A DNA stretch of 64,000 nucleotides from Cohaesibacter sp. ES.047 (GTDB lineage Bacteria > Pseudomonadota > Alphaproteobacteria > Rhizobiales > Cohaesibacteraceae). Below are positions 23,744 to 34,130 of the stretch, piece after piece. The notes under the pieces are model-generated. The model did no database searches. It worked only from the letters and a program-made list of their open reading frames with translations, and had not been told where the DNA came from. Each line of letters begins with the position of its first letter. Positions within the stretch are counted from its first letter, which is position 1. Location of the stretch: contig NZ_LT907844.1 in assembly GCF_900215505.1 (NCBI RefSeq), positions 930,001-994,000 on the forward strand. Direction: 5' to 3'. A program made the position numbers and the translations under genes.

Positions 23744-25120
23744 TTAGATGCTCTTCTTGACCTTGGGAGGATAGGCCTCATTGGTTTCCTCGCCATGGAT
23801 CAGCTTGAGCGCATATTGAAGCTGAGTGTCTTTTTCCGCCTCTACCGGCACATAAGACGGCGAGTAGGGCAGTTTTTCCTCGGTATCACCCTCGGTTACA
23901 GACTTTTCTGCTTCAGTGTCGGCCACGTCTTCTTCATTCTCCAGATGCCCCTTGAGGGTGGCTTCTGTCGTGGAGGCCTGCGGGAACATATCTTTCAGTT
24001 CCTCGGGTAGCTCCTGCTTGACGAAGATGTCCGGCACGATGCCCTTGGCCTGAATCGACCTGCCCGACGGAGTGTAGTAACGGGCTGTGGTCAGGCGAAT
24101 GGCGCCATTGTTGCCAAGCGGAATGATCGTCTGAACGGAGCCCTTGCCGAAGCTCTTCGAGCCAATCAGCGTGGCGCGTCCATGATCGTAGAGTGCCCCT
24201 GCCACAATTTCCGATGCCGAGGCAGAGCCGCCATTGATCAACACAATCATCGGGCGACCCTTGAGCATGTCACCAGCACGGGCATAGAAGCGCTTGTCCT
24301 CTTCCTTGTTGCGACCGCGGGTGGATACGATTTCACCCTGATCGAGGAAGGTATCGGAAATGGCGATCGATTGGTCGAGCTGACCGCCCGGGTTGGAGCG
24401 CAGATCGAGAATGAAGCCCTTGATCTTGTCGGCTCCGATTTCCTTTTCGAGTTCGCCGATTGCGTCTTTCAGCCCTGCAAAGGCCTGGCCGTTGAACTGG
24501 GTGATGCGGACGTAGCCGATATCATCGAAGGCCTTGGACCGAACCGAGGTGAGCTTGATGACTTCGCGGGTGATTTCCACTTTGAAGGGTTTCTCGATGC
24601 CTTCGCGGATCACCGTCAGCTCGATCTTGGAGCCAGGCTTGCCACGCATCTTGTCAACCGCTTCATTAAGCGTGAGGCCGCGTACTGGCTGTCCATCGAG
24701 GTGAGTGATGAAATCATCGGCGAGCATGCCTGCCTTGTGAGCCGGGGTGTCGTCAATGGGCGAGATCACTTTGACCAGACCATCCTCGAGGGTGACCTGA
24801 ATGCCAAGCCCACCGAACTCGCCGGATGTTTCCACCGCCATATCCTCGAAATTCTTCGGGGAGAGATAGCTGGAATGTGGATCGAGTGCGCTCAACATGC
24901 CGTTGAGGGCGGAGGCGATCAGTTCCTCGTCCTCGGGCTGTTCAACATATTCTCGTTTGACCCGCTCGAACACATCACCGAACAGGCTCAGGTTACGATA
25001 GGTGTCGCTGCCAGCGGCGTGCGCCGGGCTGGTTGTTTCCCACGGTGCCACCGCGAAGGTGATGACGAGGCTTGCGCCCATCAAGGCACCTAGAAACATA
25101 AGTGAAAGTTTACGGATCAT
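23744..25120 (-). CDS. ctpA: Carboxyl-terminal processing protease (S41 family)
   Basis: Periplasmic serine protease, 458 residues from ATG 25120. It has an N-terminal signal/anchor (LSLMFLGALMGASLVITFAV), an S41 N-terminal region, and a PDZ domain (about 95-185, GLGIQVTLEDGLVKVISP). The protease core has the Ser/Lys dyad in GGSASASEIVAGAL and GSKSFGKGSVQT. A charged C-terminal tail of about 70 residues is rich in Glu and Asp. The start overlaps the stop of the EnvC-like gene as ATGA. In this setting it probably trims a cell-wall enzyme or its regulator. Confidence 0.93.
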   Translation of the reverse strand: MIRKLSLMFLGALMGASLVITFAVAPWETTSPAHAAGSDTYRNLSLFGDVFERVKREYVEQPEDEELIASALNGMLSALDPHSSYLSPKNFEDMAVETSGEFGGLGIQVTLEDGLVKVISPIDDTPAHKAGMLADDFITHLDGQPVRGLTLNEAVDKMRGKPGSKIELTVIREGIEKPFKVEITREVIKLTSVRSKAFDDIGYVRITQFNGQAFAGLKDAIGELEKEIGADKIKGFILDLRSNPGGQLDQSIAISDTFLDQGEIVSTRGRNKEEDKRFYARAGDMLKGRPMIVLINGGSASASEIVAGALYDHGRATLIGSKSFGKGSVQTIIPLGNNGAIRLTTARYYTPSGRSIQAKGIVPDIFVKQELPEELKDMFPQASTTEATLKGHLENEEDVADTEAEKSVTEGDTEEKLPYSPSYVPVEAEKDTQLQYALKLIHGEETNEAYPPKVKKSI

Positions 25121-26541
25121 CCGTCTGCCTTTTCCTTCAAAACTGCTGTCCACCATGGTGCTGGATCAACTGCAACACCATCTTTTCTCAATTCCATGTA
25201 TAACACCGGTTTGGAGGTTCCTGCATCTAAAAGATCCGAGGCCGCCAATCGTGTCTTTTGCATCGTCCCGACTGGTTCATTGGCCAGAACAAAACTTCCC
25301 ACTTCCGCAAAAAGTTCGTCCAGACCTGACAGAACGATATGGTAGCCATCTCCGGCATTTATAATCAAGAGCTTGCCAAAGGATCTGAATGGACCCGCAT
25401 ACACAATCCAGCCATCCGCAGGGCTCGTTACCTGAGCGCCGGCGCGCGTCGCAATCGATAATCCCTTGATTCTGCCTCCAAAGCCATCACTAGTTCCGAA
25501 TTGCTTCAGAATCGTTCCATTCGCCGGGAGGCGCAAGAGTCCTCTCATCTTATCAAAAGGTATGGCAGGAGAAAGGCGCGCTGCATCTTTCAATGCCGCA
25601 ATCTTCTGCTTTTTCGTTTCAATCTTCTGCTCCAGAGCCCGTTTTTCGGCATCCTTCGCCTCTCTAACGGCAAGACGGGCGGCTTCTATCTCTTTCTCCA
25701 TGCCTTCGATGAGGTCCTGAAGGCTTTCCGCTTTTGCCGCCAATTCGGCCGTTTTTTTCTGCTCGTCTTCAGCGGCCCGCGCAGTGGTGCTCTGCTGTTT
25801 CTCTTTGCGCTGCATCAGAAGATCAAGGCGCTGTTGCTCTTCCTCAAGCTTGGCCAGCCCTCCCTGAAGGGCGCCCTTTTCGTCCTCAATTTCCGTGTGC
25901 AGGCGAATGAGTTCCTCGAGCTGAGTGGCAAGGGAGGTGGCCTCGAGACGGATTTCCGGCACCAGGGTGCTGAGAAGAATGGCCGAGCGGACCGCATCAA
26001 GGGCCTCATTGGGCCGAACGGCAAGGGCCGGTGGCGGGTTGCGGCCGATGCGTTGCAGGGCGGCGAGAACCTTCGACAGGGAATCGCGCTGCTCGGCGAG
26101 GGAAACCCGAAGCTCCGTCTGGTCGGCGAACAGGATCTTGAGCCGGGCTTCACGCTCTGAAATGGAGCTTTCAAGGGTCTGGATGCGGTTGGCTGTGTCA
26201 ATCAGGTCCGTCTGGATTGTCTGGCGGTCTGCTTTGAGGCGGGCGATTTCCTGGCTGAGCTCGTCGCGGCGTTGTTCCGACATGGCGATCGACTGTTCGA
26301 TGGTCGAAAGCGCCTTTTCCTGATCCGTTCTGGCCTTGAGACGCGCTTCCAGTGCGCGCGCGGCACGGGCTTCGGCTTCCGACATTTCAGGAGCGGGATC
26401 GGGCGCGTCTTCAGATGCTGGATCTGACTGCGCCAGAGCGGGGCGCTGCACCGGTGTAACGGTCAAAAAAGCGAGGAAACAAACAGCCAGAACGCGGGAC
26501 GCGAAGGCAAGGATGCTGATGGCATTGCGTTTGTTCGGCAT
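25117..26541 (-). CDS. envC: EnvC-like murein hydrolase activator, degenerate LytM domain
   Basis: Periplasmic coiled-coil protein of about 474 residues: signal peptide (AVCFLAFLTVTPVQRPALAQ), long coiled coil (about 55-330, rich in E, Q, K, R, A), and a C-terminal LytM/M23 fold (about 370-470, PADGWIVYAGPFRSFGKLLIINAGDGYHIVLSGL). The zinc-binding residues of active M23 enzymes are replaced: the first HxxxD position reads KGLSIA, and the last H-x-H region reads LYMELRKDG. That fits activators such as EnvC that switch on amidases rather than cut peptidoglycan themselves. The start at 26541 has a weak ribosome-binding site; GTG codons slightly upstream are alternatives. Confidence 0.85.
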   Translation of the reverse strand: MPNKRNAISILAFASRVLAVCFLAFLTVTPVQRPALAQSDPASEDAPDPAPEMSEAEARAARALEARLKARTDQEKALSTIEQSIAMSEQRRDELSQEIARLKADRQTIQTDLIDTANRIQTLESSISEREARLKILFADQTELRVSLAEQRDSLSKVLAALQRIGRNPPPALAVRPNEALDAVRSAILLSTLVPEIRLEATSLATQLEELIRLHTEIEDEKGALQGGLAKLEEEQQRLDLLMQRKEKQQSTTARAAEDEQKKTAELAAKAESLQDLIEGMEKEIEAARLAVREAKDAEKRALEQKIETKKQKIAALKDAARLSPAIPFDKMRGLLRLPANGTILKQFGTSDGFGGRIKGLSIATRAGAQVTSPADGWIVYAGPFRSFGKLLIINAGDGYHIVLSGLDELFAEVGSFVLANEPVGTMQKTRLAASDLLDAGTSKPVLYMELRKDGVAVDPAPWWTAVLKEKADG

Positions 26542-26801
26542 CGATCGCTTCGATTGGTTCACGGGCACCCGAATCACCTTTGAAAAGGGGTTGAGGTGAA
26601 ATGTAGTGCATGGGTCCTGCCGGTGGAATCCACCGCTTGAGGAAAAGGCAAGGAACGCGCCGGTTGTCCCGCTTCGACTTGCTCTCTGCCTGCTGCTGTG
26701 CAAACCCTCACGCAGAAACGGCGGATTGCCGTCCTGTCATGCCCGCGAGCCATTCATCCTCTGGGCCAGTTACACCTTGTGCCAGTTATACCCTGTGCCA
26801 G
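26542..26801. other. Gap between rlmH and envC with tandem repeats
   Basis: This 260 base gap contains the 16 bp tandem repeat listed separately (26765-26812) and a small hairpin CGGTGG/CCACCG near 26620. No credible reading frame or strong promoter was seen; the envC-ctpA transcript probably begins in or upstream of it. Confidence 0.45.
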
Positions 26802-26812
26802 CTAAACCCTGT
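26765..26812. repeat. Three tandem 16 bp repeats over the rlmH stop codon
   Basis: Three directly adjacent 16-mers: GCCAGTTACACCTTGT, GCCAGTTATACCCTGT and GCCAGCTAAACCCTGT. Neighbouring copies differ at only two positions each. The third copy contains the stop codon of rlmH (26802-26804), so the last residues of RlmH are encoded by a repeat unit. Because 16 is not a multiple of three, each further copy would shift frame. Confidence 0.9.
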
Positions 26813-27284
26813 GATAGGGGTGCCCTGTCAGAATGGTGATGGCGCGGTAGATCTGTTCGGCAAGAAGGATTCTGGCAACCTGATGTGGCCAGGTCATGGC
26901 ACCCAGAGCGATTTTCAGATCGGCCTTTTGCAATAAGTCCTGTCCGTGGCCGTCGGGCCCGCCGATCACAAAGGCCATCGCGGGGGTGCTGTTGATGCGC
27001 TCCTTGTCCACCAGCTGCGCAAACGCCTCGCTGGACAGATTCTTGCCGTGCTCGTCCAGCGCGATGATGAAGGCACCGCTCGGGATCGCTCCAAGAAGCT
27101 GGGTGGCTTCCTGCGCCTTGCGTTCATTGGCATTGCGGGCGCGGCTTTCCGCGAACTCGACCATGTCGGGTCCGGATAGTCCCAATGCTCTTCCTGCCTT
27201 GACGGCGCGGTCCTGGTAACGAGCGACAAGCTCCGTCTCCGGGCCGGCTTTCTGCCGCCCGATGGCTGCCATGATAAGCTTCAT
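26802..27284 (-). CDS. rlmH: 23S rRNA pseudouridine-1915 N3-methyltransferase RlmH
   Basis: SPOUT-class methyltransferase acting on helix 69 of 23S rRNA in the assembled ribosome; 160 residues, the usual length. The SAM-binding knot is IGGPDGHG (107-114), followed by LGAMTWPHQVARILLAEQIYRA and the conserved C-terminus HPYHRV. The stop codon lies inside a 16 bp tandem repeat. It follows rsfS after a 71 base gap, so two ribosome-associated functions are adjacent. Confidence 0.95.
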   Translation of the reverse strand: MKLIMAAIGRQKAGPETELVARYQDRAVKAGRALGLSGPDMVEFAESRARNANERKAQEATQLLGAIPSGAFIIALDEHGKNLSSEAFAQLVDKERINSTPAMAFVIGGPDGHGQDLLQKADLKIALGAMTWPHQVARILLAEQIYRAITILTGHPYHRV

Positions 27285-27355
27285 CGTTCTTTTCCATCTG
27301 TCACCGGTCGGGCTGGGATCAGGTCCTGTGCCGTCGGGTGACTGGCCGCGCTATC

Positions 27356-27745
27356 TCAGACGTCGTCCTGAGACTCGGCAGCCCACATTTTCTCGATATT
27401 GTAGAATTCGCGGACCTCGGGGCGGAAGATGTGAACGATATGGTCGCCAGTGTCGATCAGCACCCAATCGCAATTGGGCAGACCTTCGACGTGCGCGTTG
27501 CCAAAACCGTTGTCCTTGAGATCTCTCAGAAGACGGTCGGAAACGGCGCCGACATGACGATGGGAGCGACCGGATGTGATGATCATGAAGTCGGCAAGGG
27601 AAGACTTGCCGCGAAGATCAATCGACAGGATGTCCTCTGCCTTGGCTTCGTCGAGGCTCGAGAGGATCAGCTCAAGGGCCTGTTCAGGATCCATGCGATC
27701 CGAAACAAGGCTCATCGGAGAAGGGCCTTCAGGCATCATCTCCAT
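27356..27745 (-). CDS. rsfS: Ribosomal silencing factor RsfS
   Basis: Binds ribosomal protein L14 and blocks subunit joining when nutrients are scarce. The conserved domain (EQALELILSSLDEAKAEDILSIDLRGK, ITSGRSHRHVGAVSDRL, WVLIDTGDHIVHIF, FYNIEKMW) is complete. The start is uncertain: several in-frame ATGs (27745, 27739, 27736, 27715) and an upstream TTG at 27841 are possible, and none has a strong ribosome-binding site. 27745 is given as a compromise. Located between nadD and rlmH, as in many bacteria. Confidence 0.9.
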   Translation of the reverse strand: MEMMPEGPSPMSLVSDRMDPEQALELILSSLDEAKAEDILSIDLRGKSSLADFMIITSGRSHRHVGAVSDRLLRDLKDNGFGNAHVEGLPNCDWVLIDTGDHIVHIFRPEVREFYNIEKMWAAESQDDV

Positions 27746-27925
27746 TTGGGTTGCGGTGGACAGGAATTTACCTCTTTCTGAGTAGATAATATGCGCCGAG
27801 CCAAAGCCCGGCATTTTCGCCAATCCATCACATGTTTCCAATGATGGATAGACATGGATAGGGGAATGACTGATTTGGTCGTCAGACCTCCGCCTTTTTA
27901 AAATACGTCATCCTATATGACATTT

Positions 27926-28570
27926 TCAAGGCTTTTGGCCAACTTCATTTGGTTGTGTTGTCGTATTGCTACGCAAATACGTTGACGAAAGGTTGCTTCT
28001 GGGGCCATGCAGAAAGCTCCAGACGGGACTTTTCATGCGTGCAAGCGCAGCTCCCTTGTGGCTTGGAAGGCGTGCCCATGCATAATGCAGGGCGGCCGGT
28101 GAAGACAGGGCCGAGAGGCTGTGCCCCGGTCGGTCTATGATGGCGACCGGTATGCGCTCGAGAATTGACTGCCATCGCTGCCAACGGTGGAATTGGGGCA
28201 GATTGTCAGCCCCCATGATCCATATGAAGCGAATTCCGACCGTGCGTTTGTCGAGCCATTCGAGGGTCTCGGCCGTGAAGCGTGTGCCGGCTCGTGCCTC
28301 GGCACCCGTCACGTCGATGCGCGGATGATCCATCATACAAGCCGTTCCCTCCAGTCTCGTTTCGAGGGAAGGGAGATTCTTTGTATCCTTCAATGGGTTG
28401 CCCGGCGTGACCAGACACCAGATCCGATCAAGCTGGAAATGTTTCAGTGCAGTCAGCGCCACGTGCCGGTGGCCCGCATGGGCAGGGTTGAAGCTGCCGC
28501 CATAAAGACCGATTGTCATGCCGGGTGAGGCAGGGGGCAGGTCAAGAGGATAAAGTCTGGATCTGGTCAT
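27926..28570 (-). CDS. nadD: Nicotinate-nucleotide adenylyltransferase
   Basis: Makes nicotinate adenine dinucleotide from nicotinate mononucleotide and ATP during NAD synthesis. 214 residues from ATG 28570, with AGGAAC just upstream. Nucleotidyltransferase signature GLYGGSFNPAHAGHRH (21-36), WIMGADNLPQFHRWQRW in the middle, and the C-terminal nucleotide-binding motif SSTYLRS. An N-terminal extension of about 17 residues precedes the Rossmann core, as in other Hyphomicrobiales. Begins 59 bases after the proA stop. Confidence 0.93.
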   Translation of the reverse strand: MTRSRLYPLDLPPASPGMTIGLYGGSFNPAHAGHRHVALTALKHFQLDRIWCLVTPGNPLKDTKNLPSLETRLEGTACMMDHPRIDVTGAEARAGTRFTAETLEWLDKRTVGIRFIWIMGADNLPQFHRWQRWQSILERIPVAIIDRPGHSLSALSSPAALHYAWARLPSHKGAALARMKSPVWSFLHGPRSNLSSTYLRSNTTTQPNEVGQKP

Positions 28571-28629
28571 TGTTCCTGCCGCTGCTCGATGCGATGCACA
28601 TCGCGCAATTGCTCTTGGTTCCAATCGTT

Positions 28630-29904
28630 CTACGGGCGTGTCTGGCCAGTGCCGTGGACGCGATACTTGAAGCTTGTGAGCTGTTCAAGGCCCACTGGTC
28701 CTCGCGCATGCATCCGGCCCGTGGCGATGCCGATTTCCGCTCCCATGCCAAATTCGCCGCCATCGGCGAACTGGGTCGAGGCATTGTGCATGACAATGGC
28801 GCTGTCCACTTCCTTCAAGAAGCGATCTGCAGCCGCTGCGTCTTCAGTAATGATGCTTTCGGTATGACTCGAGCTATAGGTTGCGATGTGCCTGATCGCG
28901 CCCTCAACCCCATCGACAAGACAGACCGAAATGATGCTGTCGAGATATTCGGTCGACCAGTCATCCTCATTGGCTGCGTCCGCAGCCGGGCAGAGGGCGA
29001 GCACGTCGGCGCTGCCTCGGATGCTGCATCCTTCCTCGCTGAGGGCGGCAAGCACATCCTTGCCGATGGTCTGAGCGATTGAGCGGTCGATCAGCAGGGT
29101 TTCTGCGGCTCCGCAAATGCCCGTGCGGCGCATCTTGGCGTTGACGACAATGGCTTTGGCCTTGTCAGCGTCTGCCGCCTTGTCGACATAGACATGGCAG
29201 ATGCCTTCAAGATGGGAGAAGACGGGGACGCGCGCTTCGCTCTGCACCCGTCCGACAAGGCCCTTGCCACCGCGCGGGACAATCACGTCGACATTGCCGC
29301 CAAGTCCCTTGAGCATTTCGCCCACTGCCGCGCGGTCCGTGGTGGGCACGATCTGGATGGCGCTGGCCGGCAGGCCTGCAGCCGTCAGCCCCTTGACGAG
29401 ACAGGCATGAATGGCGCGGGACGAATGATAGCTGTCCGAACCGCCGCGCAAGATCGAGGCATTGCCGGATTTGAGGCAAAGGGCCCCCGCATCGGCGGTG
29501 ACATTGGGGCGGCTTTCATAGATCACACCAATGACACCAAGCGGGGTGCGGACACGTTCGATATGAAGGCCGTTGGGGCGATCCCACTCGGACATGATGT
29601 CGCCGATGGGGTCGGGGAGTTCGGCAATGGCCTCAAGCCCGGCAGCCATGGCCTCGATGCGGTCCGCGTCCAGCGTCAGGCGATCCAGAAAGGACGCGCT
29701 CATGCCGACTTCCTTTCCTTTGGCAACATCCTTGGCATTGGCTTCCAGAATGCCATTGATATCGGCACGCAGGGCCTTGGCTGCTTCACTCAGCGCCAGA
29801 TTTTTTGTTTCGGTCGGGGCATTGGCCAACGCATACGACGCCTGACGTGCTTGCACGCCAAGATCGGACATGACATCAGCGACAGGTCGCGTCATTTCAT
29901 TCAT
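28630..29904 (-). CDS. proA: Gamma-glutamyl phosphate reductase
   Basis: Second step of proline synthesis: NADPH-dependent reduction of glutamyl 5-phosphate to the semialdehyde. 424 residues of the aldehyde dehydrogenase superfamily with catalytic Cys264 in [14 protein letters not shown], the family stretch [24 protein letters not shown] when joined across 126-150, and [11 protein letters not shown]. Downstream of proB on the same strand after a 125 base gap, so probably co-transcribed. Confidence 0.96.
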   Translation of the reverse strand: MNEMTRPVADVMSDLGVQARQASYALANAPTETKNLALSEAAKALRADINGILEANAKDVAKGKEVGMSASFLDRLTLDADRIEAMAAGLEAIAELPDPIGDIMSEWDRPNGLHIERVRTPLGVIGVIYESRPNVTADAGALCLKSGNASILRGGSDSYHSSRAIHACLVKGLTAAGLPASAIQIVPTTDRAAVGEMLKGLGGNVDVIVPRGGKGLVGRVQSEARVPVFSHLEGICHVYVDKAADADKAKAIVVNAKMRRTGICGAAETLLIDRSIAQTIGKDVLAALSEEGCSIRGSADVLALCPAADAANEDDWSTEYLDSIISVCLVDGVEGAIRHIATYSSSHTESIITEDAAAADRFLKEVDSAIVMHNASTQFADGGEFGMGAEIGIATGRMHARGPVGLEQLTSFKYRVHGTGQTRP

Positions 29905-30029
29905 GGCTTTTCCCCTTCTTGCGGGCCTTCGTTTTGCTGGCCTTTGTCGTCCTGATTTCCGTGTTTCAGGCGTGTGGCCGTGGCCCGTGGTTATTGGATA
30001 TGGTGTAAATTTCCGGTCCGGTCAAGCGC

Positions 30030-31193
30030 TCATTGCGCGGCATGTTCCGAATGCTCGGCCGGTTCGGTGTCACGCAGAACCATGTCGTCGCGGTGGATGA
30101 GTTCCGGTCTGCCATCATAGCCCAGAATCTCGGTGATCTGGTTGGACCGGCACCCCTTGATCTTCTCGGCTTCGAAATGGTCATAGCCGATCAGGCCGCG
30201 CGCGATCTCCTCGCCATTGGGCGCGCGCAAGATGACAGCATCGCCCTTGGCAAAGTTCCCCTCAAGCGACATGACCCCGGCAGGCAAAAGGCTCTTGCCG
30301 CTGTGCAGGGCTCGAACCGCCCCGTCATCAAGCGTCAGGCATCCGTGCGGTTCGAGATGGCCATTGATCCAGCGGCGACGCTGGGTGATCGGGTTGGAAT
30401 TGGCCACGAACCAGCTGCATTTGGCCCCATCCATGATGGACTTGAGCGGATTGTAGACGCCGCCATTGGCGATGATCATCGAGGTACCGGCATTGACGGC
30501 GATCTTTCCTGCGGCGATCTTGGTCGTCATGCCACCCTTGGCGAATTCAGAGCCGGTGCTGCCGGCCATGGCTTCGATCTCGGGCGTGATATGCTCGATA
30601 AGGGGGATATGTCGGGCGTCGGGATTGTTGGCAGGAGGGGCGGTATAAAGACCGTCGATGTCGGAGAGCAGAATGAGGCAGTCGGCGCTGATCATGGTGG
30701 CGACGCGCGCCGCGAGGCGATCATTGTCGCCATATTTGATCTCCGAGGTTGCCACGGTGTCATTCTCGTTGACGATGGGCACAGAGCCAAGCTGCAAAAG
30801 AGTTGAGAGCGTGGCGCGAGCATTGAGATAGCGTCGGCGCTCTTCGGTGTCCCCGAGGGTGAGAAGAATCTGGCCCGCCGTCAGATCGACCTTGTGCAGA
30901 GCATCGGCATAGGCCTCACCCAGAGCAATCTGCCCGATGGCGGCTGCGGCCTGGCTTTCCTCCAGCCTGAGCTTGCCGTGGGCAGGCAGATTGGTCTTGC
31001 GCCGTCCGAGCGCGATTGCACCTGAGGAGACGATGAGCACTTCTCTACCGCGACTGCGGAGCATGGCGATGTCATCGGCAAGGGTCTGAAGCCACGCGGC
31101 GCGCAGTCTTCCGGTCTTGGCATCCACCAATGTCGCCGAGCCGATCTTGACGACGATCCTCTTTTGATCCTGCAGCTTCATCTTGCTTGTCAT
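30030..31193 (-). CDS. proB: Glutamate 5-kinase with PUA domain
   Basis: First step of proline synthesis, usually feedback-inhibited by proline. 387 residues: an amino-acid kinase domain (about 10-265, [51 protein letters not shown] over 165-187) and a C-terminal PUA domain (about 285-370, [18 protein letters not shown]). GGAAG lies upstream of the ATG. It begins 21 bases after the obgE stop, indicating one transcript. Confidence 0.96.
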   Translation of the reverse strand: MTSKMKLQDQKRIVVKIGSATLVDAKTGRLRAAWLQTLADDIAMLRSRGREVLIVSSGAIALGRRKTNLPAHGKLRLEESQAAAAIGQIALGEAYADALHKVDLTAGQILLTLGDTEERRRYLNARATLSTLLQLGSVPIVNENDTVATSEIKYGDNDRLAARVATMISADCLILLSDIDGLYTAPPANNPDARHIPLIEHITPEIEAMAGSTGSEFAKGGMTTKIAAGKIAVNAGTSMIIANGGVYNPLKSIMDGAKCSWFVANSNPITQRRRWINGHLEPHGCLTLDDGAVRALHSGKSLLPAGVMSLEGNFAKGDAVILRAPNGEEIARGLIGYDHFEAEKIKGCRSNQITEILGYDGRPELIHRDDMVLRDTEPAEHSEHAAQ

Positions 31194-31214
31194 GATGTGC
31201 TTCCGGCACCCTGC

Positions 31215-32315
<1,101 letters not shown>

Positions 32316-32337
32316 CTAGTGTGTGCAGAGCGGCGCT

Positions 32338-32892
32338 TCATGCTGCCGCGCTCTGTCCGAGATATATATCGGCGGTCAGTTCCATTTCGATCCGAGGCAC
32401 TTCGATGCCGCGGACCGGGCTGTAGACCACGCCGCGTCCGACTTCGCAGAAACCCAGACCGGAGAGAACCTTCAGCGACCGTTTGTTGTCTTCATAGGCG
32501 GCTGCGCTGATGCGTTCGGTCGGCTCCAGTGGCATATACCAGTCGAGCAGGCGGCGCGCCGCTTCCTGCATAAAGCCTTTACCCCAGAATGGGGGTGCAA
32601 GCCAATAGCCAATCGACGGTGCAAAGAGCCCCAGTTCGCGCTGGCTCGACGGTTTGAGCCCGATACCGCCGATCAGCCGGGAGTCCAACGTGATGACAAG
32701 GTTGAGCCCGGAGATACCCTTATGTTGACGTTCGATCCAGTCCACCGCCGATCCGGTCGGATAGGGATGGGGCACCTCGGTCAGATAGCTGCTGACCTCA
32801 TAGGCACTGAGATAGTGTTCAAGGGCCGGTGCATCCTGTGGCTGCGGCATGCGCAGGACAAGACGTTTGCTTCTGAGTATTGGACTGCGCAT
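32338..32892 (-). CDS. GNAT family N-acetyltransferase (RimJ/RimL type), second of a pair
   Basis: 184 residue acetyltransferase. It has the N-terminal RLVLRMPQPQDAPAL typical of RimJ/RimL-like proteins, GGIGLKPSSQRELGLFAPSIGYWLAPPFWGKG across the core, and the acetyl-CoA binding region QEAARRLLDWYM followed by NKRSLKVLSGLGFCEVGRG. The substrate (ribosomal protein, antibiotic or metabolite) cannot be told. Its ATG overlaps the stop of the preceding GNAT gene by one base (TGATG). Confidence 0.88.
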   Translation of the reverse strand: MRSPILRSKRLVLRMPQPQDAPALEHYLSAYEVSSYLTEVPHPYPTGSAVDWIERQHKGISGLNLVITLDSRLIGGIGLKPSSQRELGLFAPSIGYWLAPPFWGKGFMQEAARRLLDWYMPLEPTERISAAAYEDNKRSLKVLSGLGFCEVGRGVVYSPVRGIEVPRIEMELTADIYLGQSAAA

Positions 32893-33569
32893 CAGGCTGC
32901 TCCTTTCACGTCTAGATCACTGGGGTCCTCTTTGTTCTTGTTTGCTGTTGCCTCGAGCAGGCTGACGCCCGCCCAGTGGCGCAGGGCGTGCCAGGTGCTG
33001 CGATCGAGGCGATAGCGGTCGATCGGGATCATGCCCCGTTGAAAATGCGAGTGGGCCATGCCGGAGCCACAGAACTGAAAGCCGCTTTTCTCGACAATAC
33101 GTCGGGAGCGACCGCAGGATACACGGCAGCGTGCGGTCATGCTGTCCAGTTTGCTGTGTGTTTTTGTCGGGTTCGAAAAAGCAAAATCGGCCAGTGCCTG
33201 CATGGACCGCGTCGCAATGCCCTGGGACCAATGCTTGTGCTCAACCAGCACGCTGATCTCGGCGTTGCCGGGGGTCTCCAAAAGCACGATGCAGGCAGCA
33301 CCCATTGCTCGGCCTTTCATGTCACTGATGACAAAAGGAAAAGCGTCTGGATTGCTCTCTTGCAGAAGCGCGTCAAGCCAGAGGTCGGCGGCACGCATGG
33401 TGCTGGGCAGCCAATTGGTGCACAGGTTTGCCACCATGTGCGGATCGCTCGCCATGACCACAAGAGCCTCAAGGTCCTGACGGGTCGGGCGCCGCAAGAT
33501 GAAATTGCTTTCCGAACCCGTTCTACAGTCGGGCTCGGTTTCCTGTATGCCTTTTTCTATATCCGGCAT
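32892..33569 (-). CDS. GNAT family N-acetyltransferase, first of a pair
   Basis: 225 residues from ATG 33569, with a very strong ribosome-binding site (AAGGAGGATCCG). The central segment (FILRRPTRQDLEALVVMAS, VISDMKGRAMGAACIVLLE, AEISVLVEHKHWSQGIATRSMQALADFAF) is a GNAT fold with the acetyl-CoA loop WSQGIATR. About 30 extra residues precede the domain and a basic tail follows. Translationally coupled to the second GNAT gene. Such genes often lie between rpmA and obgE in this order; the substrate is unknown. Confidence 0.88.
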   Translation of the reverse strand: MPDIEKGIQETEPDCRTGSESNFILRRPTRQDLEALVVMASDPHMVANLCTNWLPSTMRAADLWLDALLQESNPDAFPFVISDMKGRAMGAACIVLLETPGNAEISVLVEHKHWSQGIATRSMQALADFAFSNPTKTHSKLDSMTARCRVSCGRSRRIVEKSGFQFCGSGMAHSHFQRGMIPIDRYRLDRSTWHALRHWAGVSLLEATANKNKEDPSDLDVKGAA

Positions 33570-33632
33570 CGGATCCTCCTTCGTTTGGTGTGGTCGGATC
33601 AACAATGTTGGTTGATCGTTGGGTCAAAAGTT

Positions 33633-33660
33633 AAGGGGAGATGGTGTCCCATCTCCCCTT
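33633..33660 (-). terminator. Terminator after rpmA
   Basis: A perfect 12 bp stem, AAGGGGAGATGG with CCATCTCCCCTT, and a 4 base loop; on the minus strand AACTTTTGACC follows. On the plus strand GAAATCTTTT follows, so it might act both ways. It ends the rplU-rpmA transcript before the acetyltransferase pair. Confidence 0.75.
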
Positions 33661-33744
33661 GAAATCTTTTGGCCCTTACCAGAAGGAGCCTTTTCGATTT
33701 ACCGGGGTCTGGGACACCGGCAAATCGTTTTTATCATGCCAGTG

Positions 33745-34014
33745 TTATTCTGCCGCTTCCGCCACCGGGAGCACGGACACGTATGTTCGGCCGTTGGCTT
33801 TGGCTTTGAACTGTACGTTGCCGCCTGTGGTTGCAAAGATGGTGTGATCCTTGCCCATGCCGACGTTGTCGCCCGGATGCCATTTGGTGCCGCGCTGGCG
33901 AATAATGATGTTGCCGGCGATTACGGTTTCACCGCCGAATTTTTTAACGCCCAGACGACGACCTGCTGTATCGCGACCGTTACGGGACGAACCACCTGCT
34001 TTTTTATGTGCCAT
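33745..34014 (-). CDS. rpmA: 50S ribosomal protein L27
   Basis: 89 residue large-subunit protein whose N-terminal tail reaches the peptidyl-transferase centre. [16 protein letters not shown] at the start and [21 protein letters not shown] when joined over 34-54 are diagnostic. There is no cleavable N-terminal extension of the Firmicutes kind. Follows rplU after a 116 base gap. Confidence 0.97.
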   Translation of the reverse strand: MAHKKAGGSSRNGRDTAGRRLGVKKFGGETVIAGNIIIRQRGTKWHPGDNVGMGKDHTIFATTGGNVQFKAKANGRTYVSVLPVAEAAE

Positions 34015-34130
34015 TTTGGTGTCTCCTCATCGAAGGCATCTCGCCGCTGTTCAGCGCGATGATGCCCTGAGATTTTCCATTGTGATCAGTTTGTCGGCCT
34101 TCATTCTCATTCCGGCCGGGTGATCATGAC

